DNA of 31,451 nt from JAZGDL01 sp036477795 (GTDB lineage: Bacteria > Planctomycetota > Phycisphaerae > UBA1845): positions 1 to 31,451 of the forward strand of contig JAZGDL010000004.1 in the NCBI GenBank assembly GCA_036477795.1, written 5' to 3'. This document shows, in pieces, positions 15,341-22,714 of this stretch. The number at the start of each line of letters is the position of its first letter. Within the stretch, counting starts at the first letter, position 1. A program made the translations under genes and the position numbers. The notes below the pieces were generated by a model. It worked only from the letters and a program-made list of their open reading frames with translations, was not told where the DNA came from and did no database searches.

Positions 15341-15398
15341 GGCCGGAGCGATCATAGCCGCCGACGTCGGGCGGTCAAGACGGACCCGGCGACCCGAG

Positions 15399-15417
15399 CC
15401 GCGACCGTAAGGAAGCG
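15399..15417 (+). repeat. Dispersed 19-bp repeat, copy 2
   Basis: CCGCGACCGTAAGGAAGCG; 18 of 19 identical to 6826-6844. It lies in the divergent gap between the lipoprotein and HEAT-repeat genes. Confidence 0.7.
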
Positions 15418-15591
15418 CCTGGGCTCCATCACGGTCGATTCGTGGTCGGGCGGGGACACCAGGCGCCTCCTCTTGGTGAGGGCACAAGGCAACTTGCCGT
15501 TTGCAACGCGGGCAATGGGTCGGTAGAACTTCACTCAGAGTCGGCAGCGTGGCCGCCGGAGCACGGCGATCCTGTCGACCAGGATGATTGC

Positions 15592-17820
15592 GTGGATCCC
15601 AAAGGCGTTTACATCGTCTGCATCGTTGTCCTGCTACCAGCGCAAAGCCTGCTACGCGCCCAAGGCCCTCAACCCACCCCGGAGACATCCGCAACCGATA
15701 CGGTAACCGAGCTTTCACCCGCACAGATCGAACAGTTGGACCGGCATCGTCAGATCATCACTGACACACAGGCGGACTCGAAGAGCCGTCGGCTCATGGC
15801 AGAGAGCCTGCTCCAGCTTGACTTCACGGCGCGGAACGATCTCGCCATCGAACTGTTGTCCACACCCGGAGCGTCGATCGCAATATGCGAAGCGATCGTG
15901 TCTGTCGGAACAAAAGACCCCGCGTTGCTGGATCCCCGCTTGATTGTTTCTTTGCTGGATTTACTGGACGTCGACGACGCGGACTTGTCTTTCAAGGCTG
16001 CGTTGGCCCTGTCGGCGTTCCGTGACGGCAACGTGGCCCAACGCCTCGGACAGATAGCCTCCGACGCAGACCGCCCCATCGCCCAGCGCATCGCGGCGGT
16101 CGAGGCATTGGCGTTGAGCACTGATCGCCGTGAAGTGGTGGAGGCTTTGATCAAACTGACCGCCCTGCCGGAAGCGACGGTGGTGACGGAAGTGGTCCAA
16201 GCGCTGCGGCCGGTGTCGCGCGCCGATTACGGGCAGGACCTTGAGGCCTGGGGCGCGTGGTGGCGCCAAAAGGAGGCGCTCGATGATGCGGCATGGCTAA
16301 GAGACAGACTCGATCTAGCCGCACGGCACAATCTAACGCTTCGCGCCGAAATCGCCCGGCTTCGATCCAACACACATGAGCGCCGGAAGCTCGTCACGCA
16401 GCGCGTCGAAGAACTCTTACGAAGAATCTATCAACTCACCGGGCAACAGGCCCAGCGGGAATCCCTGATCCAACAATGGCTGGTCGATCCCATGGAAGAG
16501 TATCGACTTTGCGCACTGCATCTGGTTCGAGAACGGATCGCCGAAGGAGATACGCCCGCCGAGGAAGTGCGCCTGGCCGTCAAGGACTGTTTCTCGCACT
16601 TTTCGCCGACGGTACGCGTCGCAGCGCTTGAAATCATCGGCAATCTCAGAAATCCCGACGATGCCGATGATGTTCTTTCATTGCTCGCCGCCGAGCAAGA
16701 TCCCCTGGCACGCGAAACGGTGCTCCGCGTGCTCGGAAGACTTGAGAATCCCGTGGCCATTGACGCCCTGGTGGTGGAGCTCACCGATATGGCTACCCCG
16801 CACGGCTGCATCCGCGAAGCCGCTATTGCCCTGGGTGCATTGGGGGCCCAGGGGCAGTTGGGCCCCGCCACCATGGCGCCGGCTATCGAGCCTCTTCGAC
16901 AACGTTTCGCAGCCGCGCCCGACGATGCCTTGCGTCTCAAGGAAGCTTTGCTCAGCGCCATGGCCTCAATTGGGGACGGCGCCTTCCAACCCGAATTCGT
17001 AGCCAATCTGTCCTCCGGCTCGCCGGAACTGTTGCTGGCGGCAATAAGAGGCATTGAAACGGGCGGAGGCACTGAGTACCTGGACGCCATCCTGTCGCAT
17101 TTGAGCCACGTCGACCCCCGCGTGCGCCAACTTGCCGCCAAAGCGGTAGGGGCGCTGGGGACTGCGGATGCCCACCTGCAGGCCCTGATTACCAAGCTCA
17201 ACCCCGATGAAGAAGCCAACGAGGGCGTTCGCAACGCTGCCTGGGAGGGATTTCGGGCCATCCTTTTCCGAATACCGTCATCCAAGCGCCTGGCCTGGAT
17301 CGAGCGACTCGACCGCCTGCCCGACCGGCAGATCATGCTGTTGGAGGAACTGATCGACGAACGGGCGGTATTCGCGAACTCCGCGGACGGCATCGCCGCC
17401 CGTGAGAAGCTCGCACACATCCTGATGTCCCAGGACAAGTATGCCGGAGCGATACCACATCTCCAACAACTGCGCAAGTACTACATCGCGGGCAATCAAT
17501 CCGACGCCGCCATGGCAGCCGGCGTAGAGCTGATCCGTGCTTGCCTTTGGGGCGAACGCCACGAGCGATTGACCCCTGTCATTGCGGAAGTCATGGCCGC
17601 GGCTGACGCCCCTCAACGGCAAGCCGTCACTCACGTCGTTTTTGAGTATTGCGAAAACGCCTTGCAGCAGAAAAACACTGCAATACTCAGCGCCCTGCTG
17701 GATCATCTTTCGGCACTGCAGGTCGAAGCCCACGGGCCGGATTGGTCTCAAAGGCTGCAGGGGTTATCCGACAAGCTCTTATCGATTGAGAACACGGAAC
17801 CCGCCCCCGACGAACCATAA
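15592..17820 (+). CDS. HEAT-repeat protein, exported
   Basis: A protein of about 742 aa, starting at GTG 15592 (AGGA eight bases upstream); the frame extends to 15442 but the extra residues are unlike a protein start, whereas GTG leads straight into 'GVYIVCIVVLLPAQSLLRAQG', a probable signal peptide. The rest is helical HEAT-like repeats: e.g. 'LDPRLIVSLLDLLDVDDADLSFKAALALSAF', 'PTVRVAALEIIGNLRNPDDADDVLSLLAAEQDPLARETVLRVLGRLENPVAIDALV' and 'VDPRVRQLAAKAVGALGTADAHLQALITKL'; a coiled-coil-like stretch lies between ('NLTLRAEIARLRSNTHERRKLVTQRVEELL'), and TPR-like helices at the C-terminus ('QDKYAGAIPHLQQLRKYYI'). Such proteins are scaffolds; the partner is unknown. It converges with the membrane protein at 17952. 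Confidence 0.8.
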   Translation: MDPKGVYIVCIVVLLPAQSLLRAQGPQPTPETSATDTVTELSPAQIEQLDRHRQIITDTQADSKSRRLMAESLLQLDFTARNDLAIELLSTPGASIAICEAIVSVGTKDPALLDPRLIVSLLDLLDVDDADLSFKAALALSAFRDGNVAQRLGQIASDADRPIAQRIAAVEALALSTDRREVVEALIKLTALPEATVVTEVVQALRPVSRADYGQDLEAWGAWWRQKEALDDAAWLRDRLDLAARHNLTLRAEIARLRSNTHERRKLVTQRVEELLRRIYQLTGQQAQRESLIQQWLVDPMEEYRLCALHLVRERIAEGDTPAEEVRLAVKDCFSHFSPTVRVAALEIIGNLRNPDDADDVLSLLAAEQDPLARETVLRVLGRLENPVAIDALVVELTDMATPHGCIREAAIALGALGAQGQLGPATMAPAIEPLRQRFAAAPDDALRLKEALLSAMASIGDGAFQPEFVANLSSGSPELLLAAIRGIETGGGTEYLDAILSHLSHVDPRVRQLAAKAVGALGTADAHLQALITKLNPDEEANEGVRNAAWEGFRAILFRIPSSKRLAWIERLDRLPDRQIMLLEELIDERAVFANSADGIAAREKLAHILMSQDKYAGAIPHLQQLRKYYIAGNQSDAAMAAGVELIRACLWGERHERLTPVIAEVMAAADAPQRQAVTHVVFEYCENALQQKNTAILSALLDHLSALQVEAHGPDWSQRLQGLSDKLLSIENTEPAPDEP

Positions 17821-17890
17821 GGCCCGTCCCTGTCTACGGGTGGCACCGGGAGGCGGAACAGGCTCTACTGCTCCGTCGCAATTCGATTGC

Positions 17891-17921
17891 AAGCCCACGG
17901 ATTCGAATCCGTGGGTTTCGC
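17891..17921 (-). repeat. Dispersed palindromic repeat, copy 2 (between convergent genes)
   Basis: Identical over 31 bp, in inverted orientation, to 2944-2974; the perfect 22-bp palindrome is 17894-17915. It lies between the convergent HEAT-repeat and membrane-protein genes and could act as a bidirectional transcription stop (inference). Confidence 0.9.
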
Positions 17922-17951
17922 AGTGACTTTGTCGTTTGGCAGACTGACCGG

Positions 17952-18932
17952 CTATGATGCGCCGCCCGCGACCCGATGGTCTCCCGATCGCCACCTGGCC
18001 AGAAGTGTTGCTGAGGTTCCCAGAGCAATGTAGGTAACCGGAAGTATTCTCAAGAAACTGCTCGCCGGAACGGATGCAGGCATTCCCTCCGGCGCCCGCA
18101 TTGACATCATCCACCCCAAGCCGTATGCAGCCAAACCAACCAAGGGCACCGCGCAACACGACCAGAACATGGAGTGAACGGGAAAGCCGGCTTGGGCCCG
18201 ACCGACCGCCAGGTAGAGCCCCATCGCCACTGCAAAACACGCCTGACCATGCCGGACGGCACGATGCGGCTCGCTGGCGGAGAAGGAGAAAACTCGAATC
18301 AGGATCAGACTGATTACCACAACCAACGCGACGTGCTTCAGCCCCGTTGCCCAATCCTCGCCCGTGCGACCACCAGCACCACGCCGGAAGATCAAGCCAC
18401 CTGCACCGGCTACAGCCATCTGTGAAAGCAACTCCGGCTCGCCCGACACCATCGACGCCGGACCTGCTTGCCCGTCGTGATCCGCATTTCGCAGCCACCG
18501 CAGGACAACCGCCGAGCAAACCATCGCCACTATCATCGCGGCTAACCAGAAGAGTGACTCCAAAGCCAACGACACGCCGAAATTCGTGCGACCTTCATTC
18601 TGAATGAGTAGATAGGTCATCGTTTGGCCGCGGAGCGATACGGCGGTCAAGCCAAGGCCAACGGCGAACGCACCGACGTCGGGGTAAAAGCGCCCGGCAA
18701 GCACCGTAGCCACAGCGGCTGTTACTGCCGCCAACGCCAGCACCGCAAGCATCATCCTTGCCGGCTGGTCGTGGGCCAACAGGCTGACCGGGCCGCGAGG
18801 GTCCCACGGATGCACCACCATCCATCCGACCGAAAAGAAGACAGCCGCGGTCATGATCCACGCCCCATGCAGTAACAGCCGTTGCTGAACAGTGGGGTGA
18901 TTGGGTGGGGCCATCACTTGCATCGTGGTCAT
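17952..18932 (-). CDS. Multi-pass membrane protein of unknown function
   Basis: A 326-aa integral membrane protein with roughly eight to nine hydrophobic segments, e.g. 'LLLHGAWIMTAAVFFSVGW', 'MMLAVLALAAVTAAVATVLA', 'LFWLAAMIVAMVCSAVVL', 'HVALVVVISLILIRVFSF' and 'CFAVAMGLYLAVG'. No family motif recognised. It is the last gene of the pdxJ-SGNH-dapA operon: its ATG overlaps the dapA stop (TAATG), which supports the start. Nothing in the operon points to a specific substrate. Confidence 0.75.
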   Translation of the reverse strand: MTTMQVMAPPNHPTVQQRLLLHGAWIMTAAVFFSVGWMVVHPWDPRGPVSLLAHDQPARMMLAVLALAAVTAAVATVLAGRFYPDVGAFAVGLGLTAVSLRGQTMTYLLIQNEGRTNFGVSLALESLFWLAAMIVAMVCSAVVLRWLRNADHDGQAGPASMVSGEPELLSQMAVAGAGGLIFRRGAGGRTGEDWATGLKHVALVVVISLILIRVFSFSASEPHRAVRHGQACFAVAMGLYLAVGRAQAGFPVHSMFWSCCAVPLVGLAAYGLGWMMSMRAPEGMPASVPASSFLRILPVTYIALGTSATLLARWRSGDHRVAGGAS

Positions 18933-19846
18933 TACACAGACTGCGACTGAAGCAACTCATATCGCTGCAGAGCCACTTCAATCACCCGTCGATCGGCGGG
19001 TTCCAGCGGGCACAGGGGAAGTCTGTATTCATCCGCGATCAGGCCTTGTAAAGCCATGGCGGTCTTGATCGGGATCGGATTGGGCCCCAACCGGCCTATA
19101 GCCTCCGCCAGCCCGCGGACCCGGTGATGGATGACGCGTGCCTCCGCTAGATCGTCAGCGGAGAGTGAATCGACCAGCCCCTTCATCCACTGGGGCACCA
19201 GATTGGAAATGACACTGATCACACCTACCGCGCCGTGGGCCATCATCGGCAGCGTCAAGACGTCGTCTCCGCAGAGAACGTCGAAGCCGGTATCAGTCAC
19301 GAGTTCAGCGACCCGATCCACTCCACCGCTGGCGTCCTTGATGGCCACGATGTTGTCGTGTTTGGCCCGCAGCCGCTCGACCGTCTCGTTCAAGAGGTCC
19401 ACGCCGCAGCGCACCGGCACGTTGTAAAGCACGATGGGCAGATCGACGGCCCCGGCCACTTCGCTGAAGTGTCGAAACAGGCCTTCCTGCATGGGACGGT
19501 TGTAATAGGGTGTGACAATCAGGGCACCGTCTACGCCCAGATCAGCGGCGTGTCTGGTCAGACGAAGGGCTTCGCGGGTGCTATTGGAGCCGGTTCCCGC
19601 AAGGACTTTACAACGACCGGCCACGCGAGCCATCACCGCTTCAATCACACGATCGTGCTCTTCATGCGTGAGCGTCGCGGATTCACCGGTGCTGCCGCAA
19701 GGAACCACTCCTTCTACGCCCGCTTGGATCTGCCGATCGACAAGCCCATCAAGCGTAGGCCAATCCACCATGCCATCGCGAAACGGAGTAACCAACGCGG
19801 TATAGGTTCCACGGAATAGGGATGTCTTGTCTCGCGAGGGCGTCAT
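18932..19846 (-). CDS. dapA: 4-hydroxy-tetrahydrodipicolinate synthase
   Basis: Class I (Schiff base) aldolase, TIM barrel, 304 aa; condenses pyruvate with aspartate semialdehyde in lysine/meso-diaminopimelate synthesis, cytosolic. Seen: 'GTYTALVTPF', 'GSTGESATLT' (51-60), 'VTPYYNRP' (111-118), 'VLYNVPVRCG' with the proton-relay Tyr141 and Arg146, and 'IVAIKDASG' with the Schiff-base Lys170, all correctly spaced for DapA. The related N-acetylneuraminate lyases and other DHDPS-like aldolases share the fold, but the Arg after YNVP (the carboxylate-binding Arg138 of E. coli DapA) favours DapA. Start overlaps the stop of the SGNH-like gene (ATGA). Confidence 0.93.
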   Translation of the reverse strand: MTPSRDKTSLFRGTYTALVTPFRDGMVDWPTLDGLVDRQIQAGVEGVVPCGSTGESATLTHEEHDRVIEAVMARVAGRCKVLAGTGSNSTREALRLTRHAADLGVDGALIVTPYYNRPMQEGLFRHFSEVAGAVDLPIVLYNVPVRCGVDLLNETVERLRAKHDNIVAIKDASGGVDRVAELVTDTGFDVLCGDDVLTLPMMAHGAVGVISVISNLVPQWMKGLVDSLSADDLAEARVIHHRVRGLAEAIGRLGPNPIPIKTAMALQGLIADEYRLPLCPLEPADRRVIEVALQRYELLQSQSV

Positions 19847-21087
19847 GGTTCCGATCCTGAAGCTGTAAAAACCATATCTATCGTCAAGTCCAATGTTCGC
19901 GGAGTGCGCTCAATGATCTTTACCATGCCTTCGTGGTACTGTTTGCGGCTGAGTAAGTTGGTCTTGTATGACTCCACCAACTCAGGCTCGGGCGTGCCCG
20001 CCTGAAACTGCTTTCGGACACGCTCAGCAACGGAATATGCCTGATTCTTCGTTTCGATCCGATCGACAAGAAGAACCAGGGGCTGAGCCCGGGTGAGCGG
20101 ACTACTGACCGCCAGATTGTAACCCTCGCGCAGCTTCCGGCTGGAGAGTTCCACCGGCTTCCTACGCGTCTCCGGGGCCTGGAGAAGCACCGTGCCCTGT
20201 GGAATGCCCTCGACCTTCAACAGTATGCGACAATAATCCCCACACGCCAGGTGATTGTTGAATGACGCCCGCCGCTTGCCCGTATGAAACGGCATCGGGA
20301 AATCCCTCAGGATAAGCCGCCGGGTCTCATCTCCCACCCTGGCCAGCTCAGCCGTACCATGGGTCGTCGAAACCGTCCCCGAAGACCAGTCCACCGTAAT
20401 CGCGACTTCAATGGGCCGCAAACCCCACGCGTCCATGATCAGTTTCGCGGCGACCGCATTCGACTGCGCAGTAGGCCCCAGCCCATCTCTCTGTGTCCAT
20501 GCTGCCGGGTCACCCGCCCGCTGGCCCGCCGCCGACGCCGCATACCAGTCCAACACCGTCACGCCCTTCCCTTCAGCTACACGTTTCATCGCCTCGCCGA
20601 TCTTCAGGACGGTAACATCATACTCATTGACGGAAAGTATGTTCTTCTTGGCGACCGTGGGACGAGGCGGCGTCAAGACAAACACTCGGGCGCCCAGACG
20701 CTGACAGCGCTCCACCAGCGTTGCAAACTCCTCAGTGACTTTGGCAACGCGCACATCGCTGTGCCGGCTCATACCACCGTCACCAAGGCCCCAGCAGAGC
20801 ACCACCACCGTCGGCTTCAAGACGGCGACCTTATCATTGAACAACTCGTTCGCCGTCTCGATCTTCGCGTATTCGCGCACCCCGACGTGCCAGAACCGCG
20901 CTCGCGACTCCGGATACTTCACGCGAATGAAGCTCTCGACCATGTAGCCGAAGCCTGGCGGATCGACCAGTTTATCACCAAAGAAGACCACCCGATCCTT
21001 GTCACCGACTCCGACGGGGGCATCGTCGGCCCACACCGAAGAAACGAGTGTGACCGCCAATGGAAGCGCATAACCCAGCAGTCTCAT
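19843..21087 (-). CDS. SGNH/GDSL-hydrolase-like exported protein lacking catalytic residues
   Basis: A 414-aa protein with signal peptide ('MRLLGYALPLAVTLVSSVWADD'). The fold signature is recognisable, yet each catalytic block is altered: block I 'VVFFGDK' (37-39) has Lys where GDS carries the nucleophile Ser; block III 'CWGLGDGG' (98-105) lacks the Asn of GxND; block V 'DGLGP' (201-205) has Gly for the His of DxxHP. 'GARVFVLTPPRPT' and 'GVTVLDWYAA' are typical inner strands. So it is probably a non-hydrolytic binding or structural relative (inference). It overlaps pdxJ upstream and dapA downstream by ATGA, as the second gene of the operon. The C-terminal 200 residues form a second, unrecognised domain. 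Confidence 0.75.
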   Translation of the reverse strand: MRLLGYALPLAVTLVSSVWADDAPVGVGDKDRVVFFGDKLVDPPGFGYMVESFIRVKYPESRARFWHVGVREYAKIETANELFNDKVAVLKPTVVVLCWGLGDGGMSRHSDVRVAKVTEEFATLVERCQRLGARVFVLTPPRPTVAKKNILSVNEYDVTVLKIGEAMKRVAEGKGVTVLDWYAASAAGQRAGDPAAWTQRDGLGPTAQSNAVAAKLIMDAWGLRPIEVAITVDWSSGTVSTTHGTAELARVGDETRRLILRDFPMPFHTGKRRASFNNHLACGDYCRILLKVEGIPQGTVLLQAPETRRKPVELSSRKLREGYNLAVSSPLTRAQPLVLLVDRIETKNQAYSVAERVRKQFQAGTPEPELVESYKTNLLSRKQYHEGMVKIIERTPRTLDLTIDMVFTASGSEP

Positions 21088-21824
21088 CTGGAATCCTCCG
21101 CCGGAGCATGCCGTTCCAGCAAGTCCTTCATCAGCCGCACGGCCGCCCGCATTCCGACGAATACGGCGCGCGAGACAATCGAGTGACCAATGTTAAACTC
21201 GCCGAAACCGGGCAGCGCCGCAACCGGCGCGATGTTTCGATAGGTGAGCCCATGCCCGCCGTGAACCTCAAGTCCGGCCCTGCGTCCGACGTCTAGGCCA
21301 TGAGACAACGCGGCCAGACTCGCTTCGATCTTGCGGGAAGTTCCGGCGTGGGCGTAACCGCCGGTCCAAAGCTCAATCGCGTCGAACCCCGCGTCCGCCG
21401 CAGCCCGGATCTGATCCTCGACCGGCTCGATGAACGCACTGACAATCACACCGGAGTCGTGAAGACGCCCGACCACCTCTTCAACGCGGCTTCGATGTTT
21501 GATTACGTCGAGCCCGCCTTCGGTGGTCAACTCCTCGCGTCTTTCCGGTACCAGCGTCGCTTGAGTGGGCTTGAGCGCGCAGGCTATGTCGACGACGTCC
21601 GGTGCGACGGCCATCTCCATATTGAGCTTGACCGCCACCGTTTCACGGAGCAGCCTGGCGTCGCGATCGTTGATGTGCCGGCGATCCTCGCGGAGGTGGA
21701 AAGTAATGCCGTCGGCGCCGCCCAACTCCGATTCGACAGCCGCCCACACCGGGTCGGGCTCATCCGTCCCGCGGGCCTGCCGCACGGTGGCCACATGATC
21801 AATATTCACACCCAGCAGCGGCAA
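21084..21824 (-). CDS. pdxJ: Pyridoxine 5'-phosphate synthase
   Basis: TIM-barrel enzyme (about 246 aa) that condenses 3-amino-2-oxopropyl phosphate with 1-deoxy-D-xylulose 5-phosphate in de novo vitamin B6 synthesis. Seen: 'LGVNIDHVATVRQARGT', 'GADGITFHLREDRRHINDRD', 'LNMEMAV', 'PTQATLVPERREELTTEGGLDV', 'IELWTGGYA', 'VHGGHGLTYRNI' and 'FNIGHSIVSRAVFVGM', a complete PdxJ set. I chose TTG at 21824: it has GGGGAGGAG eight bases upstream (21833-21841) and gives the family's usual 'LLGVNIDHVATVR' beginning. An ATG at 21881 would extend the protein into its own promoter/SD. First gene of the overlapping operon pdxJ > SGNH-like > dapA > membrane protein. Confidence 0.93.
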   Translation of the reverse strand: MPLLGVNIDHVATVRQARGTDEPDPVWAAVESELGGADGITFHLREDRRHINDRDARLLRETVAVKLNMEMAVAPDVVDIACALKPTQATLVPERREELTTEGGLDVIKHRSRVEEVVGRLHDSGVIVSAFIEPVEDQIRAAADAGFDAIELWTGGYAHAGTSRKIEASLAALSHGLDVGRRAGLEVHGGHGLTYRNIAPVAALPGFGEFNIGHSIVSRAVFVGMRAAVRLMKDLLERHAPAEDSR

Positions 21825-21832
21825 CGACCGAA

Positions 21833-21841
21833 CTCCTCCCC
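21833..21841 (-). promoter_or_regulatory. Shine-Dalgarno deciding the pdxJ TTG start
   Basis: GGGGAGGAG on the minus strand, eight bases before TTG (21824). It lies inside the longer ATG-initiated frame, arguing against that longer start. Confidence 0.7.
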
Positions 21842-21860
21842 AGAATTCTTTAGTGCGCGC

Positions 21861-21888
21861 ATTATATGTATCGAGTGTCAAATGTAAA
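21861..21888 (-). promoter_or_regulatory. Candidate pdxJ operon promoter
   Basis: On the minus strand: -35 TTTACA (21883-21888), 16-bp spacer, -10 TATAAT (21861-21866). A TTGACA also sits inside the spacer but is too close to the -10. The -35 part of this segment is duplicated at 22096-22132, without a matching -10. Confidence 0.6.
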
Positions 21889-21904
21889 CGCGGGCCCCGC
21901 CCGG
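21868..21904. repeat. 37-bp direct repeat flanking element A, copy 1
   Basis: Matches 22096-22132 at 35 of 37 bases, same orientation. Together they flank hairpin element A (21931-22063). It includes the -35 part of the pdxJ promoter. Confidence 0.85.
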
Positions 21905-21930
21905 GTCGCTAAACGTACAGCGGAAGGTCA

Positions 21931-22063
21931 CGCTGGACCCTTATTAGAATCCCTTGTCGGTCCCCCTTCCTGGCGGGCCACGGGAAGGGATTCCCGCAGC
22001 GGATGGGTGCGAGAAAGGATTCTCGCACCAGCACTTGTCGGCGACTTTGCGCTGTACTGCTAA
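21931..22063 (+). repeat. Multi-hairpin element, copy A
   Basis: The core (21962-22060) is identical at 97 of 99 bases to the reverse complement of 22553-22651. It contains short palindromes: GGGAA-GGGA-TTCCC and TGCGAGAA-AGGA-TTCTCGCA. Its outer end CGCTGGACC is shared with copy B. Copies A and B flank clpS in inverted orientation. No ORF of note inside. Confidence 0.9.
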
Positions 22064-22066
22064 TCA

Positions 22067-22095
22067 GGCTCGGTCGTAACGATCAGGCTGTACGT
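22067..22095. repeat. Duplicated 3' end of clpS
   Basis: A 29-bp segment matching 22144-22172 (inside the clpS 3' end) at 28 of 29 bases, same orientation, offset 77 bp. Lies just downstream of clpS. Confidence 0.85.
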
Positions 22096-22132
22096 GTATC
22101 GAGTGTCGAATGTAAACGCGGGGCCCGCCCGG
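22096..22132. repeat. 37-bp direct repeat flanking element A, copy 2
   Basis: Second copy of 21868-21904 (35 of 37 bases). It ends two bases before the clpS stop codon. Confidence 0.85.
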
Positions 22133-22133
22133 T

Positions 22134-22469
22134 TCACAGATCCGGCTCGATCGTAACGATCAGGCTGTACGTTGAGAATTGCTCGCAATAAAGCTCAGCC
22201 CGCTCCTTATGGGTGACCAGAAGGAGGCAAACGCCGGTTTGGTGGGCCTCCAGCATGCGTTCGACAGCGTCCTCAATAGTGAGCGGAGTCAGTTCAACAA
22301 CCTTCTCGACCACGAAGAGCATGTCATTGACATTGTCGTTGTGCAAGAGGACTTTGAAGGGTGGGAGCAGCTTCGAAACCGGTTTGGCCTTCGCGGGCGC
22401 GACAACCACACCGATATCTGAGCCCCCGTCGGTCAGTTCTTCATGCTGGGCGACATATTCTTGTGACAT
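22134..22469 (-). CDS. clpS: ATP-dependent Clp protease adaptor ClpS
   Basis: N-end rule adaptor, 111 aa, that hands N-degron substrates (and blocks others) to the Clp ATPase. Seen after an unstructured N-terminal extension: 'PFKVLLHNDNVNDMLFVVEKVVELTPLTIEDAVERMLEAHQTGVCLLLVTHKERAELYCEQF' and the C-terminal 'SLIVTIEPD'. These cover the LxNDxxxxMxFV ligand-pocket helix and MxxAHxxG..V motifs of the family. The partner clpA/clpC is not in the window. The gene is the only one between the two inverted copies (A and B) of a hairpin element, and its last 29 bp are duplicated downstream. Confidence 0.95.
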   Translation of the reverse strand: MSQEYVAQHEELTDGGSDIGVVVAPAKAKPVSKLLPPFKVLLHNDNVNDMLFVVEKVVELTPLTIEDAVERMLEAHQTGVCLLLVTHKERAELYCEQFSTYSLIVTIEPDL

Positions 22470-22521
22470 GGCAGAAACCTTACTCTACCAGCATACCCTC
22501 TCACCCCCTCGGCGCCAAGCC

Positions 22522-22553
22522 TTTTCTGCGGGCGGGCACGACCGTTGTGTTAG
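22522..22553. repeat. Direct repeat flanking element B, copy 1
   Basis: About 32 bp matching 22677-22708 at 27 of 32 bases, same orientation. The two copies bracket element B. Confidence 0.7.
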
Positions 22554-22675
22554 CAGTGCAGCGCAAAGTCGCCGACAAGTGCTGGTGCGAGAATCCTTTC
22601 TCGCACCCATCCGTTGCGGGAATCCCTTCCCGTGGCCCGCCAGGAAGGGGGCCGAGAAGCGATTCTCGGTCCAGC
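22553..22675 (-). repeat. Multi-hairpin element, copy B
   Basis: Inverted copy of element A: 22553-22651 matches A at 97 of 99 bases. It keeps an additional intact palindrome, CCGAGAA-GCGA-TTCTCGG (22652-22669), which is degraded in A, and ends with CCAGCG. It lies between clpS and the coiled-coil lipoprotein gene. Confidence 0.9.
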
Positions 22676-22676
22676 G

Positions 22677-22708
22677 TTTTCTTCTGGCGGGCACCACCGT
22701 TGTGTTGG
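22677..22708. repeat. Direct repeat flanking element B, copy 2
   Basis: Second copy of 22522-22553. It ends seven bases before the stop codon of the lipoprotein gene. Confidence 0.7.
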
Positions 22709-22714
22709 GCGCCC

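Noticed and set aside
14714..15526. 270-aa plus-strand ORF opposite the lipoprotein gene
   Set aside because: The minus-strand frame has a lipobox and protein-like composition; the plus frame does not.
15442..15591. N-terminal extension of the HEAT-repeat protein
   Set aside because: The residues lack protein-like character; GTG 15592 has a Shine-Dalgarno and leads into a signal peptide.
17779..18519. Minus-strand ORF overlapping the membrane protein
   Set aside because: Out-of-frame shadow of 17952-18932, which has clear membrane helices and an overlapping start with dapA.
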